From contig CM073593.1 in NCBI GenBank assembly GCA_037074705.1, positions 62,785,501 through 62,849,500 on the forward strand: a DNA stretch of 64,000 nt. Direction: 5' to 3'. Below, piece after piece: positions 1 to 12,143 of this stretch. Made by a program: the position numbers and the translations under genes. This stretch comes from Zhengitettix transpicula (Eukaryota; Arthropoda; Insecta; Orthoptera; Tetrigidae). Under the pieces are notes generated by a model. That model did not search any database, had not been told where the DNA came from, and saw only the letters and a list, made by a program, of their open reading frames with translations. Numbering within the stretch: position 1 is the stretch's first letter; each line of letters starts with the position of its first letter.

Positions 1-3000
1 CCGAATTTTTAATCAGTAATTACGAACTTGAAAAATATAATTGTTGTCTGAGTGCATCAATTTTACATGGTGACTATCGGCTACATTTCCACTACAACTG
101 ATAAATATTTTAATACAATAATTTGTGTTTATTGTTGTATTAATATATAATTTTACAAAAAAGTGTAGTTTCGGTAGAATAATCTAATATTTTTAATCAA
201 ATAGTACCCTAGAAAAAATGTTTTTGTAGACACTTCTATATACTTGTTCTAGACCAACTCAATTTTATTTATGTGCGCATTAAACGATTACAAACTGTAC
301 ACCACAGATAATTCAGAATGTTTTTCCAGTACCACGGTTTATCTCATCACAATTTCGAATTTATTTTCACAGTATATTCCATCTTTAAAATCTACGAGAG
401 AATTAAAAAATATAAAATTGTAAATTGATTGAGTTTATATTCAATGTTCGTAAGCAAACAGCAACCAGCGTTTGTCAATAGTCTTTATTGTTTTAATTAT
501 TCAATTTTAAAACTGATAATTATATTTATTTGCTTAATGTAACTTTTATCTTAGTGTGTAGTCTTTCCAATCATTATTAAAGCAATATTTTTGTATTTAG
601 GCATAATATTTATTTTTAGTAAATAAATAAAACAGACACAAGTCCCCAAGTTTAGCAAGGTGCGTTTTTTTTACGCCAACGGACATTATATTTTTTAACT
701 CGCTAACGTCTGTGATTTGACGACATTGTACCGTGTAAGTTATACTCCCCCGTCACACGAAACAATGGTCATGTTTCTCACTCAGTTTCGATCCACAGTG
801 TGTCATAATGAACGCGACCAAATGGCACCTGTTACAAATTCCTAACGCTTAGCAGGCATGGGCCAATGCGGGATGGAAGCGAATGGAAACATTTGCACCT
901 TTTCAATTATGCGAGGCAATTATCGCGACTTCTGGGTTAAAGCTTTATCATACAAATTAACTGCACCCAGCCAATGCACAGGTACAATGACAAATTAAAG
1001 ACTGGCTAATGCGTTCCTGCAGCGCATTACAGTAGTTCAATATGTGAAGATATAAAAAATATAAACCATGTTTTGGACATGCACAGTGCGTTTCACGAGA
1101 GAATTTAATTGGAGAGGCATTGGATCACCGTGAGCATTAGGAGATGTACGGGGATAAGCGCTTAAGTAGACAACGAACTGAAGCTAATATATTTATAAAC
1201 AATATAAAAACAGCTCGCTCTCATAGGATGACCCATACTTTTTGGCCTCATCCATAATTCAGGGATTACATGAACAACTTTGTATTGCATAATAAACCTG
1301 GGATACGCATAGTTATTAAAATATTTCTAATACGTAATATTAGTATTAATGCCAATAAGAAATCGTACTTAATTTTTTTCCAATGACATATATTGTAAAA
1401 TGAGATGCATGTTGAATCCAGTTATACGGCTGAATTATTTTAACAGAATACAATTATGCTTTCTATTATCCAAGCTTCAATGGAAACAAATGTTGTCAAC
1501 ATGAGAAATCTTTATCGGTAACTGCTCTTTTGCTTATATTTACTTTCAAACATGTTCTTTTTTTTCACAACCTTGAATATTTGACGTCGTGGTTTAGTCA
1601 TCAATCTTCTTAGCTCGGATATATCCATTATTCCCTTACAAACTCCCTGACAACAGAACTATGTATTTAGTACCGTCACGTCTCAAATTTCAATGTTAAT
1701 TTATACGAGGAAACTGAAAGTCTCCATTCGTGTATGGAACCTAATATTTTAATGAAAATTTTAAAATTTAAATATTTGGGATTAAAGGAAACTAAAGATA
1801 AAAAAAACATGCAAATAACCAATTCAAACGACAATTTCTATACTATAATAAAAAGATCATTACACAAATGTCGAGCAGTTGAAAAGGGTTGTGTTAAACC
1901 GATATTGTCACCCGTTCTCTAGTTTTTAGTGATTTCGCAAACGGTAAATCTTTATCAACAGTCACCAAAAAAATATATACAAAAATTGGTACATGATTTG
2001 CATTTTTCTTCTTTTGCTTCTTACTGCGGCTTCCGAATTACCCATTGTTGTGAAGAAGTAGGCCCGCACCTTGACATAAAAAATATAATAGCCCACATGG
2101 TTTACAAAGGAAGCTCTTTTATAATTTCATTTTAAATCTGACAGTTAAAATTAAAATGTAAAACCACGAATAAAAATAATAATTAGTTCAACATAAATTA
2201 AATAATCATTTTAAAATAAATTATAATAAGAATGCGCAGACAAATATGAGCTTAGTTCATAAAAAGCTACAATTATTAAAAATAAATTAACATTTAACGG
2301 AAGCTGCACCTTGTGCACCACCAGGACATTTAATGTTTGAAATTTTTTTAAAGTTGAAAAATTGTAAATGTGTTAACAATTTTAGGTGAATTAATTTATT
2401 ATGTAATTACGTATACATTATTTAACGTAAATTAGCAAGAATATATAATTCATCAACATAAATTGAACATTAAATCATTATTGTAATGAGTTTATGTGAT
2501 GAAATATTAGGATTCTTTCATGCAACGTGTGGTATTCACTTGCAATATCATGTTTCTGCATAATAATCATCTGTAATAAATTTTAGAACCTATTGGAAGG
2601 AAACAAATATCAACAATAGTCAAATTAATTTCAAAAGTATAATTAGATAATCCCGCTGCATATTTTATGTGGAAATATTTCAGTGCCAATGACTTTCAGG
2701 TGATTAGTACGGGGTCTCACTAAAGTTTTACACATCGGTGAAATATAAACACATATTTAAAATTTTTAATTAAACGTCTGTTTTGAATTAATAAAACAAT
2801 TGATGACCTTATACAGACAATATTTATTTTTTATTTATTTTATGACGACGTTTCAATACCTTTTTATGTCTTCTTCAGGTTTTTCCAAATTAATAAATTA
2901 AATTAGTACAACTAAACGAATAACAAGTTATTAAATTCACAGTTCACTTAACGCTAACAATATTGTAGCAAGAAGGTCACAATTGTTTCATTAAACAGAT

Positions 3001-3663
3001 ATTTGTTTAACCGCAGTGTAATAAAAATGTATGAAGTGGGATCCAAGTGAAAACCAAGAACCTATAAGAGGCAAGGTTAGATTTGTTTTATATATGGAAT
3101 ATAGACATCAGGAAAACAATACATTATCGTGTTTAAAATTGTTACAATTGAATTGAAAAATGTTTTAACAATAGTAGTGTTAAAACTTGAACGTAAGCTA
3201 ATATCTATGAGTGAGAATAGTAGAAATTTACTGAAATATATGCGGAAAAATTCACATTTTGACCGCTCAGTCTGAAAATTTAAGAGAGACATCATAAAAC
3301 AAACACCAAACTCTTTGGGTCCCTTTATATGACTTCTGAGGTTATGTCTTCTGGATAATAGAATTCAGGTCACGAGCATACATAAAATTTACACATATAT
3401 TTTATGTCAGGCGCGGTCTCAAAAGGCGACTGGAGAGTAATCCCTGATGGTATGAGTTTCCGCATTACGTTCAAGAAAATAGGTTCATTCCTCCGAATTA
3501 TAATCTTACGTAATAACATAATGTCTATTGATAGTGAAAAAATTTCCCTTAGATATAATAAGATTGTATTATTTCCACACATGAATCACTAATCTCAACA
3601 AAAATTCACAATGAACCGAGATAAGGACCACTTCTCGGGACCGCGTAATTTCCAAGACGTGCA
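1..3663. other. Gene-free upstream region
   Basis: This AT-rich sequence lies before the first protease gene. The open frames here are under 75 codons, have no recognisable domain and overlap each other on both strands, so I call none of them. The only structured element I can support is the hammerhead-like repeat near 2838-2880, listed separately. Upstream exons of a neighbouring gene with long introns could be hidden here, but I cannot see any. Confidence 0.6.
2838..2882 (-). repeat. Hammerhead-ribozyme-like repeat remnant
   Basis: Read on the minus strand, this short stretch contains CTGAAGA, about 17 bases, then GAAACGTC. The order CUGANGA, helix II, GAAA is the conserved core of hammerhead ribozymes, which are known in the terminal repeats of Penelope-like elements. 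Helix II pairs poorly here, so if the assignment is right this copy is decayed. Two related copies lie at 32688-32776 and 36117-36300. I did not see the rest of a Penelope-like element nearby. Confidence 0.3.
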
Positions 3664-3671
3664 TATATAAA
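3664..3671 (+). promoter_or_regulatory. TATA box of protease gene 1
   Basis: TATATAAA begins exactly 41 bases before the start codon of gene 1. The same box sits at the same distance in genes 2, 3 and 5. With initiation about 30 bases downstream of the box, near the TCAG at 3693, the leader would be only about 10 bases. Confidence 0.75.
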
Positions 3672-3704
3672 GCAGATATTTTGTCTCATAATTCAGAAAC
3701 CAAC

Positions 3705-5490
3705 ATGAAGTTTCTAGCAGTTGTCGTCCTCGTCGTAGCTGTGGCTCAGGTAAAAGAAACTCCTTTACACCACAAAAAATATTAACGTTCATTTCATCCA
3801 AATACCATAAATAGTCGTATATTTTAATGAAAATAATGTAGGACTCAAGACTTTTAATACTGCTCCATGTTTACATAAAATCGGAAAATATTTACCAAAT
3901 TGCAAACGAATATCAGTTTACTGTTCAAATAATAATTACTGGAACTTTAACGCTTCTGATAACATATAGATTCATACAGCTGTCATAGAAGATGCCTAAT
4001 AGTAACTTACAACAAACGTTTCTTCTCGAACTATTTCATTGTTTTAATTTTCACAAGTTCAATGCTATGTTCATTGCATAAAAGTCTAATTTGTTATACT
4101 AGCACGTATTCAATGATTTCATAAGTCAATGTCACATTTGCAATTAAAAAATTATGTAACACCATATTTAGTATTTAAAAATTAAGTTCTAATATTTCAG
4201 GCCGCGGTTGTCCCGCGATTCATCAGCAAGATAAGGACAAAGCCCGTTCTCCGTAAGTATAAAACCAATATTGTAAGCTTAACACAAATAATCATATAAA
4301 ATTATTCCAAACACTAATTGTAATTTATAATTTATATCTCTTTAGCAACGGCCCCCGTCCCATCATCCCCAAGGATCATCAACGGAAACCAAGCCACACG
4401 AGGACAGTTCCCCTACCAGGCTGCCTTGTACATTGACAACACCTACTTCTGCGGTGGATCCCTCATTTCCACAACCTGGATCCTCACAGCTGGTCACTGC
4501 GTTGAAGGGTAAGTAACAAACGCTACTTCATGCACACAAATAATGTTCCATTAATCAAGACTCTGATATCACCATAAATATTAACAGTACCTACTTACCA
4601 AACTTTTAAAATACGTTCTCATAATTGTGACTTCAATGGAAGTACGGTGTTATCAAGTTAGAATTTATTTATATTTGCAGAGGCCAGGAATGGATCATCT
4701 ACCTCGGTGCCCAGAATGTCGACGCCGCTGACGAACCTGGACGCGAGGTCATCACCTCTTCTAACGGAATCCTCCACGAAGATTACGACTCGTTCTCCCT
4801 GGACAACGACGTCGGCGTCGTAGGACTCCCCAACGCAGTCAGCACCTCCGGTAAGATCTCAAACGGTGCATCCAAAAATGAAACGTATTCTCCATCAATT
4901 GCGCAACTACTGTACAACAATCTCTATTACAGAGTACATCCAAGTTGTGGCCCTGCCAACCAGGTCCCAGGCTGGTGACACCTTCGAAGGAGCAACCCTG
5001 AGGGCCAGCGGCTGGGGTCTCACCTCTGACTGTAAGTTCGCATACGAATATTGTCTGCGAGACTAAGGTCTCAAATATGAGCTTGCACTGTAGCTGAATT
5101 ACGTTACAGCTGCTACTTCCATCAGTCCTGAGCTGAACTACGTCGACCTGACCGTGATCAGCAACGCCGATTGCGAGAATGTCTACGGATCTCTCCTGCC
5201 TTCAGTCGTCTGCACTGACGGATCTGGTGTCAACATCTGCAGCGTAAGTACTTCATCCGCAGATCGCAACGATGTGATGCCGAGCATTGTAATAAATGTG
5301 ATTTATTTGGTTGCTGTAGGGTGACAGTGGCGGCCCCCTGGTCCAGATCAACGGAAACACCGTCACTGAGATCGGTGTGGTGAGCTTCGGCGCCAGCGCT
5401 GGCTGCGAGCAAGGATATCCTTCTGGATTCTCCCGTACCACTGCCTACCTCGACTGGATCTCCTCCAAAACTGGAATCCAGATCAACTAA
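3705..5490 (+). CDS. Protease gene 1: brachyurin/chymotrypsin-like S1A serine protease
   Basis: Seven exons: 3705-3749, 4201-4252, 4346-4508, 4681-4850, 4933-5031, 5110-5243 and 5320-5490, all with GT-AG introns and continuous frame, giving 277 residues. A hydrophobic signal peptide (about residues 1-16) and pro-region end in Arg42, followed by the mature N-terminus IING. The catalytic triad is His83 (AGHC), Asp130 (DNDVG) and Ser224 (GDSGGP). Cysteines match the three usual disulfides (42-58, 168-182, 191-220 in chymotrypsin numbering). Position 189 reads Asn, not Asp, so trypsin specificity is unlikely. The order [23 protein letters not shown] and the tail DWIS resemble crab brachyurin and insect chymotrypsin-like gut enzymes. 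Codons are strongly C-ending, consistent with high expression. It is probably a secreted digestive endopeptidase. From exon 3 onwards it is almost identical to gene 3, while exons 1-2 and introns 1-2 differ. Confidence 0.93.
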
Positions 5491-5530
5491 TCCATTAAAT
5501 ACACACACATGTGTTCACAATTCTACTAAT

Positions 5531-5536
5531 AATAAA
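5531..5536 (+). terminator. Poly(A) signal of protease gene 1
   Basis: A canonical AATAAA lies 40 bases after the stop codon of gene 1, so the 3' UTR is probably about 60 bases. Genes 2 and 3 have only the variant AATATA (13838 and 20249) at the comparable place. Confidence 0.7.
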
Positions 5537-6804
5537 GTTTGTTGATATTCAACTAAAATATTGAGGTATTATTTTTCCTTCTACCTTTTTACCGATTAAT
5601 CAGAACTGAATTTCTTAGCGATCTTTATACTTGTGGCGGTCTCTATTTTCGTTATTGGGCTACTTTCAAATTGCCTCATAAATTTTAGCAATAAATGTTT
5701 TTATTTTATTTTCTATGGAGTAGTATCAATCATTTAATTCAAACTATGTGCACTTTATTATGTCAAATTATTCTAAACTTGCCTAATTCCTCATTTTACT
5801 GCAACATAAATTTCTTTTTTAAAACTAATAAAAGTCTTATTAAATAAAAATTTATTTTTTTGATATAAAAATATCTCCCTCCCCCTCCCTACTCTTTTTT
5901 TCTGCCTCGGGAATGGCTTGTATTATGCAATATTTTCTATTCTTTTTCTGAAGGACTATAATTGAATAATTGTAGGAGATGCAAAGACGGAACGCAGGTT
6001 TATGGCGGTCGAGAATGGGAACTTGTCGGTTGGTGTATCAAGACAATGTATTAGTCCAGATACTAATTAGATACCAAAATCACAATATTGTTTAATAAAT
6101 TAACATCATCTTCGTTAGGAAGTAGTTTCTAAATAACCTGAAAACCAATTTCGAAGCAGATTTATATTTCATCTGCAGCTCGTGTCAAAAGGAAACCATA
6201 TAATCCACTTACGTCAAATAAGTTAGCTTCGAACTAAAATTTACAATGAAAACTTCCAATTATTCTTTTATTATATCACAATGTTTGCACTCCGGTTGTT
6301 TTTTTAAGAAACAGTTGTTTACTGAGGCATCGTACGTGTCTATTATATCTAAAGGAAGCCACTTTTTTTCGCTCAAGAATCACGATAAGTTCAGTTTCAT
6401 TTGTATTATACTTTATATTTCTTCTTTCCTTCCTTGCGTCGTATTTATGTCTGATTGCATTACTATGTCTTCCACGTGCTTGAGAACCCTACAACTGAAT
6501 ATTCGAAATTTTATGGTTAACCTCGCTTACTGCATATGATAACATGTTTGTTTCAAAGTTATAAAATGAAAAATTGACAATAATTTTGGTAATCATAGCA
6601 ACGTAACGTCACGGATAGTTTTACTCAGGTCAGGTTAATATAGTTGTCTAGAAATAACTGTAATTTTTGTTTATTTTCAAAGTAGAGTATCATACAGTCA
6701 AAGTCTATGGTTACAATTATTATAAAACATCTATAAAATAAGTAAATATTACGCAATTTCTAAGTCAGGGGATTACACGAGTGGACTTTCCTAAACATAA
6801 TACA
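5537..6804. other. Intergenic region after gene 1
   Basis: AT-rich sequence with no supported gene. A 97-codon open frame at 6246-6539 has no recognisable domain or coding-like composition and I treat it as chance. Confidence 0.55.
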
Positions 6805-6810
6805 TTTTTT

Positions 6811-6939
6811 AGGGCAACAGGCTACATGAGGGTAATCCACTTTGGGCAACTCCCCTTTAATAGCATAGGAAGGGATTTGAAAGGGGGGATACGGAGGGGT
6901 AGAGGAAGGTAGCCAAGGGTTAACTAGGGCCCCCGGGAC
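6811..6939 (-). mobile_element. Retroposon family R, 5'-truncated copy 1
   Basis: The T-run at 6805-6810 is the complement of a poly(A) tail. It is followed by the 3'-terminal ~130 bases of a repeat found nine times in this window, recognisable by GGCAACAGGCTACATGAGGG and GGGATTTGAAAGGGGGG. It lies head to head with the full copy at 7073-7646, so at first sight the pair looks like a transposon with long inverted termini. The poly(A) tails and the target-site duplication of the second copy show that these are two separate retroposon insertions. Confidence 0.75.
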
Positions 6940-7072
6940 AGTTTTCATCTTTGCACAAAAATATGGAGTTTCCAGCTTTATCTGCTGATATACCAAACCG
7001 TTGAGAAGGATCACTGGAAGTCAAAAATGAGCTACATTAATCTTTATTGAAATATTATTGGGCTGTGTAATG

Positions 7073-7646
7073 AATTGCTGAAGTAACAAGAAAGCCTGCG
7101 AGAGGATTCTTTCGCAGGTAACCTGCGAGGGATTTTCTCTCGCAGGCAGAACCTTTTCGGAGAGATACGAAGGGGCTACCTTTGGGGATGCCTTTTCCTC
7201 TCCGTTTTTGAACTAAGGTTCCCACAGGCCGAGGCACCTCGGCTTGTTTTGAGAGGTGTATGTTCCGGGGTCGCAGACCTTGGGCATACGGTAAGAGTTG
7301 TCCGCTATTCCCATTGGAATAGTCGGTCAGCTGCCTCCTAAACTGGTCGAGGCACGGAGAAGGGAATGCTGCGTCCCCACAGCAAATTCCTCTCCTGTTA
7401 TCGGAAGGGCGTGGGACAAGTACCCAACGCCCGACCTACCTGTTGCAGGTTTTTCTAGGGTTTTCCCTACATTTCTTTAGGCAAATGCCGGGTAGGATCC
7501 TTAAACCATAGCCCGGGGCCCCTAGTTAACCCTTGGCTACCTTCCTCTACCCTTCCGCATCCCTCCTTTCAAATCCCTTCCTATGCTATTAAAGGGGAGT
7601 TGCCCAATGTGGATCACCCTCATGTAGCCTGTTGCCCTAAAAAAAA
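7073..7646 (+). mobile_element. Retroposon family R, full-length copy 2 with target-site duplication
   Basis: About 574 bases, GC-rich against its surroundings and ending in a run of eight A. It is flanked by the perfect 12-base direct repeat GGCTGTGTAATG (7061-7072 and 7647-7658), the mark of target-primed reverse transcription. Near the 5' end, 7094-7147 folds into a hairpin (GCCTGCGAGAG against CTCTCGCAGGC) with a smaller CCTGCGA/TCGCAGG pair inside. A 60-codon frame beginning [16 protein letters not shown] (7298-7480) is also open in the copy at 43350. I see no convincing tRNA head, no reverse transcriptase and no inverted termini. It is therefore a SINE-like element or the 3' end of an unidentified LINE. 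Confidence 0.8.
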
Positions 7647-7658
7647 GGCTGTGTAATG

Positions 7659-8539
7659 CAAACGGATTACGATGGAAGTTAAAACACTCCAACCATTTCA
7701 TACTTAAAAAATTCAGACAAGTAATGTCACAGGAATTGAAATACATTTCACAGCACGACATTTGTCAAGCAATAATGTCGATTGTATTTATGTACTAAAT
7801 ATCCTATAAATCTACAAAATATACAATTTTCATCTTTGATTCACTATGAGATACTGTTTAATAATAGTTTTTATGTCAAACTTCAACAATTTTAAAAGGA
7901 CAAACAATGTTTTTATACATTTCTTGGCAATTATTTTATCTATTTTTAAACCTTGAAAAACATAAACATAAACTTATCGCAAACACTGTTGAAATATCCG
8001 TAACGTAATCCCAAGCCAACGCACGACTTTCATATCAATCTCACGTTTCCAATAATATGCAACGTAGTATAACATCAAATACTTTTTTAATATCTAGAAT
8101 TATTGCTTACTATTTTCATACGCGAGCCTTTGGTTTTAAAAATTCTCAAATTAAGAAACATCTGACACGGTAAAATAATTAATTGAGCACCTTAAATTTT
8201 TACCAAATATATATTTCAATATTATATATCTTATTGTGCTCAGACTTAATAATCTAAAATTTTCCTTATTATCTCATAAAAGTATGTCTCTTTCGATATA
8301 TCAAATACGAATCCTCCAGTAAGGGCTGTATCTTCAGAAATAGTGAATGGAAATAGTGAATGGAATGAAATATTCTCCGTCTAGTTCTGCTATTTCTCAC
8401 GAAACATTATCTGATTTTTAAATTTGTTATACTTTAACTCGTCTCCTGGAATATTTTGCATGACAGAAAGTTTTATGATTTAAAAGTATATATATAAAGA
8501 ATTTTCCATACATATATATTAAAATAAAAACAAATTTCA
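7659..8539. other. Intergenic region before the broken protease copy
   Basis: AT-rich sequence with no gene seen. Exons 1-3 of the protease copy at 8540-9025 should lie here or further upstream, but I find no trace of the IING or AGHC regions, so they appear to be deleted. Confidence 0.5.
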
Positions 8540-9025
8540 TAATTACGACTTCAACGAAGTGTTACTGAAGTTAAAATTTATTTATTTTTGCAGAAACCAA
8601 GAATGGGTCATATATCTTGGTGCCCCGATTCTCGACTCCAGTTGGACGCGAGGTCCTCACGTGACCGTTACCACGACTACACCCTGATGAACGACAACGG
8701 CTTAGTAGAGCCTGCCAATGTTGTTAGCACCTCCGGTAGTATCATAATCTCAGGTTTTCAGGAAAACGAAACCCATTCTCCATCAAGTGAAGAAATTCTG
8801 TACAACAGTCTCTATTACAGCCTGCCAACATGGCCCCAGTCTAATGATACCTTCGAAGGAGAAATCCTGAGGACCAGCGACTGGTGTCTCATCTCTGACT
8901 GAAAGTTTGCAAATGAATATTGTCTTTGAGACTAAGGTCGTAAATCTGAACTTGCTCTGTACTCGAATTACATTACAGCTGCTAGTTCCATTACTCCTGG
9001 GCTGAACGACAGCGACATGACCCCA
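8540..9025 (+). pseudogene. Broken protease copy with remnants of exons 4, 5 and 6
   Basis: The end of intron 3 (from about 8540) and its acceptor are recognisable. They are followed by exon 4 (8594-8735, 142 bases against 170 in intact genes, with a net 28-base loss that breaks the frame), exon 5 (8821-8901) and the first part of exon 6 (8979 to about 9025). The exon 5 donor has changed from GTAAG to GAAAG. Exons 1-3, the rest of exon 6 and exon 7 are missing, so neither the His nor the Ser of the catalytic centre is encoded. Homology stops where a LINE-like tail begins near 9048, suggesting a retroelement insertion or recombination cut it. It is closer to genes 1-3 than to genes 4-6. No product is expected. 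Confidence 0.85.
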
Positions 9026-9047
9026 TGGAAGTTTCCTAACGTTTCGA

Positions 9048-9172
9048 AAATCCAACAGAGACCTTTGCGCACAACAACTCAGTCAAGTTTAATCGCAATC
9101 AGATGGTTTAGGAGCTTGTAGGGGACAGAAAGACAGACAGACATTTATTTTTATATAAAGAGAGATTACGTG
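9048..9172 (+). mobile_element. LINE-type 3' tail
   Basis: The stretch reads CGCAATCAGATGGTTTAGGAG, then a purine-rich part with GACAGACAGACATTTATTTTTATATA. This is the usual look of the 3' end of insect RTE/CR1-like LINEs, just before their short terminal repeats. No reverse transcriptase remains. It abuts the point where the broken protease copy ends. Confidence 0.5.
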
Positions 9173-10131
9173 TAAATTTTAATATTACGTTAGTGAAACA
9201 ATGCTTCATAGCAAACAATTAATTGTAGTAGAAAATATTCACTTAAAATATCCAATTCTGAAAAATGAAGACCGTCACCACATATAATATCTGGAAATAC
9301 AATACACTATGTACATATTATCCAATTATATTACAAATCAGTATAAATTTCAACATAAAACGAGACAAGTAAAATTAAATTAGTGTAATAATTCAATAAT
9401 ATTTTTTCTATTATTAATGTAGAACTAAACGTTCAAGAAATAAAAGAATAAATAAATCGGTGCACGAAAGACTCAAAATGTAGAACTGTTGGTTTTATCA
9501 TTTGCCCGGCACTCAAGGAGGGATATTAAAATAAATTGAGTATTACCTGTAGATTTGAATTTGAAGAAACGTGATGTTGTGTCAGGCCTAAATAAAGTTC
9601 TGAAAAAAAAATTGGTCGCGATAAAACTTTGTTTTGAAATGGGAATAGCACTGAAACTGTATATTTCCGGACTGGGATTCCTATTTAAAACGTGATCAGT
9701 TTTGTCCCCTCTAAAAGTCCAAAAAGTTTGTAAGACGAATATGTATATAGGCAAACCACCTCTGAGTTTTTTTCCAACAACTCAGAACTTTAATTTTGCC
9801 CGTAAATCACATTCCGATCAACAAATTATATGGCACTACGTTATTTTCATCAAAAAATAATAGTTTTTTATAATCCTTAATCATCGAGCAATGAGAAATA
9901 TTTACATCTGCCTGCGTGGTTATAAGACATTAACTATGGCGACACAATACTTCGTATAGTCTCCATAACATCATACAGAGAGTGATAAGGTTTTTGACAC
10001 GCGAGTCCACCCATTCTCTTCAAAGACCAAACACAACTGTTGCACCACAATTTCTAGAGTTTCCCACGCTTATTGTCACGTAAACGCCGCCAACAATGCA
10101 TTAAAAACAATTCAACATCCGTTACAATATT

Positions 10132-10190
<59 letters not shown>

Positions 10191-12102
10191 AAACACATTT
10201 TCAAGTGAATACTTTTGTCAAGAGGAGCGATTAGGTCTACTTCGAAAAAAATAAAATTTCCGCTTTATTTCATAGACCTAATTTTGTTGTTATTATTAGT
10301 TACATCTAAACTAATAGTTCTATACAAAACTACACCTGTTTTTTGTGTAGTAATTTGGCAGATCTCTGTAAAGGTCGCACGTTTTTACAGTCAAGTGATT
10401 TATATATGGCGGTTTGAGAAAAAATAATATTATGAGTTGTACAATTTTTATGTATTTATACGCTATTTATAACATATTTTCAAAAAAAAACTGTAAACGG
10501 TTTCCAACTCCACCTAGAACCCGTACTAAATACTAACATCGCATCGATTTATGAAATATCACTTATGAAAATCAGCAAAATAACGCTTAAAAAACCTCAA
10601 CTACAAATGACAACAGTTCATCAAGTTGCAGATGATCGACGACAATTATCTTTAAAAGTTTCATTCAGATTTTATTCTTTGGATTTCTTATAATCGTAAG
10701 TTAATGAATTACAATTTAAATAAAAAAATATAGTTTAACATAAATATAGATATCCTGTCACTTACTTCAGTACTTTAAAGTAAAGAAATTTAATTAAATG
10801 CAAAATAATATCTGTAATATGTTATTATAATATAATTATTTTATTCATCATCACATATTTATATAATCCAAACAACAGACTATGAGATATAGAAGACAGC
10901 TGAAAGGTTTTCCTACGTATTGGATAACTGAATTTTAATTAGCAGTATCATTTTGATAAGATTAGAATTACTCATCAGTGGCGCGTGTCAGTCGCGTGTT
11001 CAATTAATGGACGTCTTTAATTTGGTCAATTTATTTTTTAAAAAAGGCGTTATTACCTCATCATCGGCACCATTAATTTGACTTTCTGTGATTAATTGCC
11101 CTAGACTTATATCAAAGCTTTCGAAAGTATCAATATCCAAAATAATGCAAGAAGACTTTCAAAACTTCGGTTGGTAGTCTCAGAAGTTTCATTAATTACT
11201 TTCTAAGCACCATAATTGCATATAAGACATTACATTAATCATTTTTTGCTCATAGTGAAAATTCAGAAAGGTCTGGTTGCATTCCAATCTCGAATTGTAT
11301 TGCTTAAAAACATTTATTTTGCTCATTCTAAATATTAAGCAATGCTGATTGTGGAATAATTTAAGTTTAAAATATCCAACAGACAGGTTTCCTTAACCTC
11401 ATAGTTGTCACCTTAAAATTAATAATTTATGTTTTATTTAATATAATAATTAGTCGACAAGACAAACGACAGGATTCAGGTATTAACCCTGTTCTCTAAG
11501 TAAAACGAAGACTTAATTAAATGAATTAACTAAATCAAAATATTATAATTCTAATGAATATAACCAATAAAAAAATATTTATCCTAAAGAAAGTGAGAAT
11601 ATAATTTTGATTCAGAAGTTTTGTATCCTAAATTTTTCTTCACTTCACGCGGGCAGAAAGAGACACGTTCCATAAATTATAATTCAGCATCGAAACTAGA
11701 TCTATGAATTTAATTTGCATTTCAAAATTAACTGCACAAAACGTCGCTATAACTGTTTAGATTAGCAGTTACAACGATATGTTATGCAGTTGATTTTATA
11801 TAAGTTAGATAAACAACTTCATAACATTAATTGCTTTCTACGTCAACCTTGGTTCAACAATAAATATTAATTAGCTTCGTTGGGTAACAAGAATTTAAAT
11901 AATATTATATTGAAGCTCGGTTAAGAATAAAGTTTACTGTATCTCATAAAAGTGGAATTCCCAACACGTTTGATTGTATATTCATTGTAAATAGGATTTC
12001 CATATTTCTTAATTTAACCAGTGACAATGCATATCATAATCTCATCACTTTCAGTTTCGGATAAGAACTGATAACTCGGTCTGGACTTTCCCAAAAAAGT
12101 TG
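9173..12102. other. Intergenic region between broken copy and gene 2
   Basis: AT-rich and gene-free as far as I can see, apart from the microsatellite at 10133-10190. From about 11937 to the TATA box the sequence closely matches the region upstream of gene 3 (from about 18347), including CTCATAAAAGTGGAATTCCC and a shared block ending in CTCGGTCTGGACTTTCC. The duplicated unit therefore includes at least about 180 bases of promoter. Confidence 0.6.
10133..10190. repeat. (TA)n microsatellite with TGTA tail
   Basis: An uninterrupted TA run of about 42 bases is followed by three TGTA units. It is probably polymorphic in length. Confidence 0.95.
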
Positions 12103-12110
12103 TATATAAA
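12103..12110 (+). promoter_or_regulatory. TATA box of protease gene 2
   Basis: TATATAAA, 41 bases before the start codon, as in genes 1, 3 and 5. The flanks are nearly identical to those of gene 3. Confidence 0.75.
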
Positions 12111-12143
12111 CTACTTTCGCCCATGGAATCTTCAGTAGCCAAC

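Noticed and set aside
5230..5508. Minus-strand frames over the last protease exons (also near 13544-13755 and 19953-20165)
   Set aside because: They are antisense shadows of exons 6-7 of genes 1-3. The plus-strand reading encodes the conserved GDSGGP domain.
6811..7646. DNA transposon with ~130-bp terminal inverted repeats
   Set aside because: The two ends are inverted, but each is the poly(A) end of a separate retroposon, and the 12-bp direct repeat flanks only the right-hand copy. Other copies in the window show no inverted termini.
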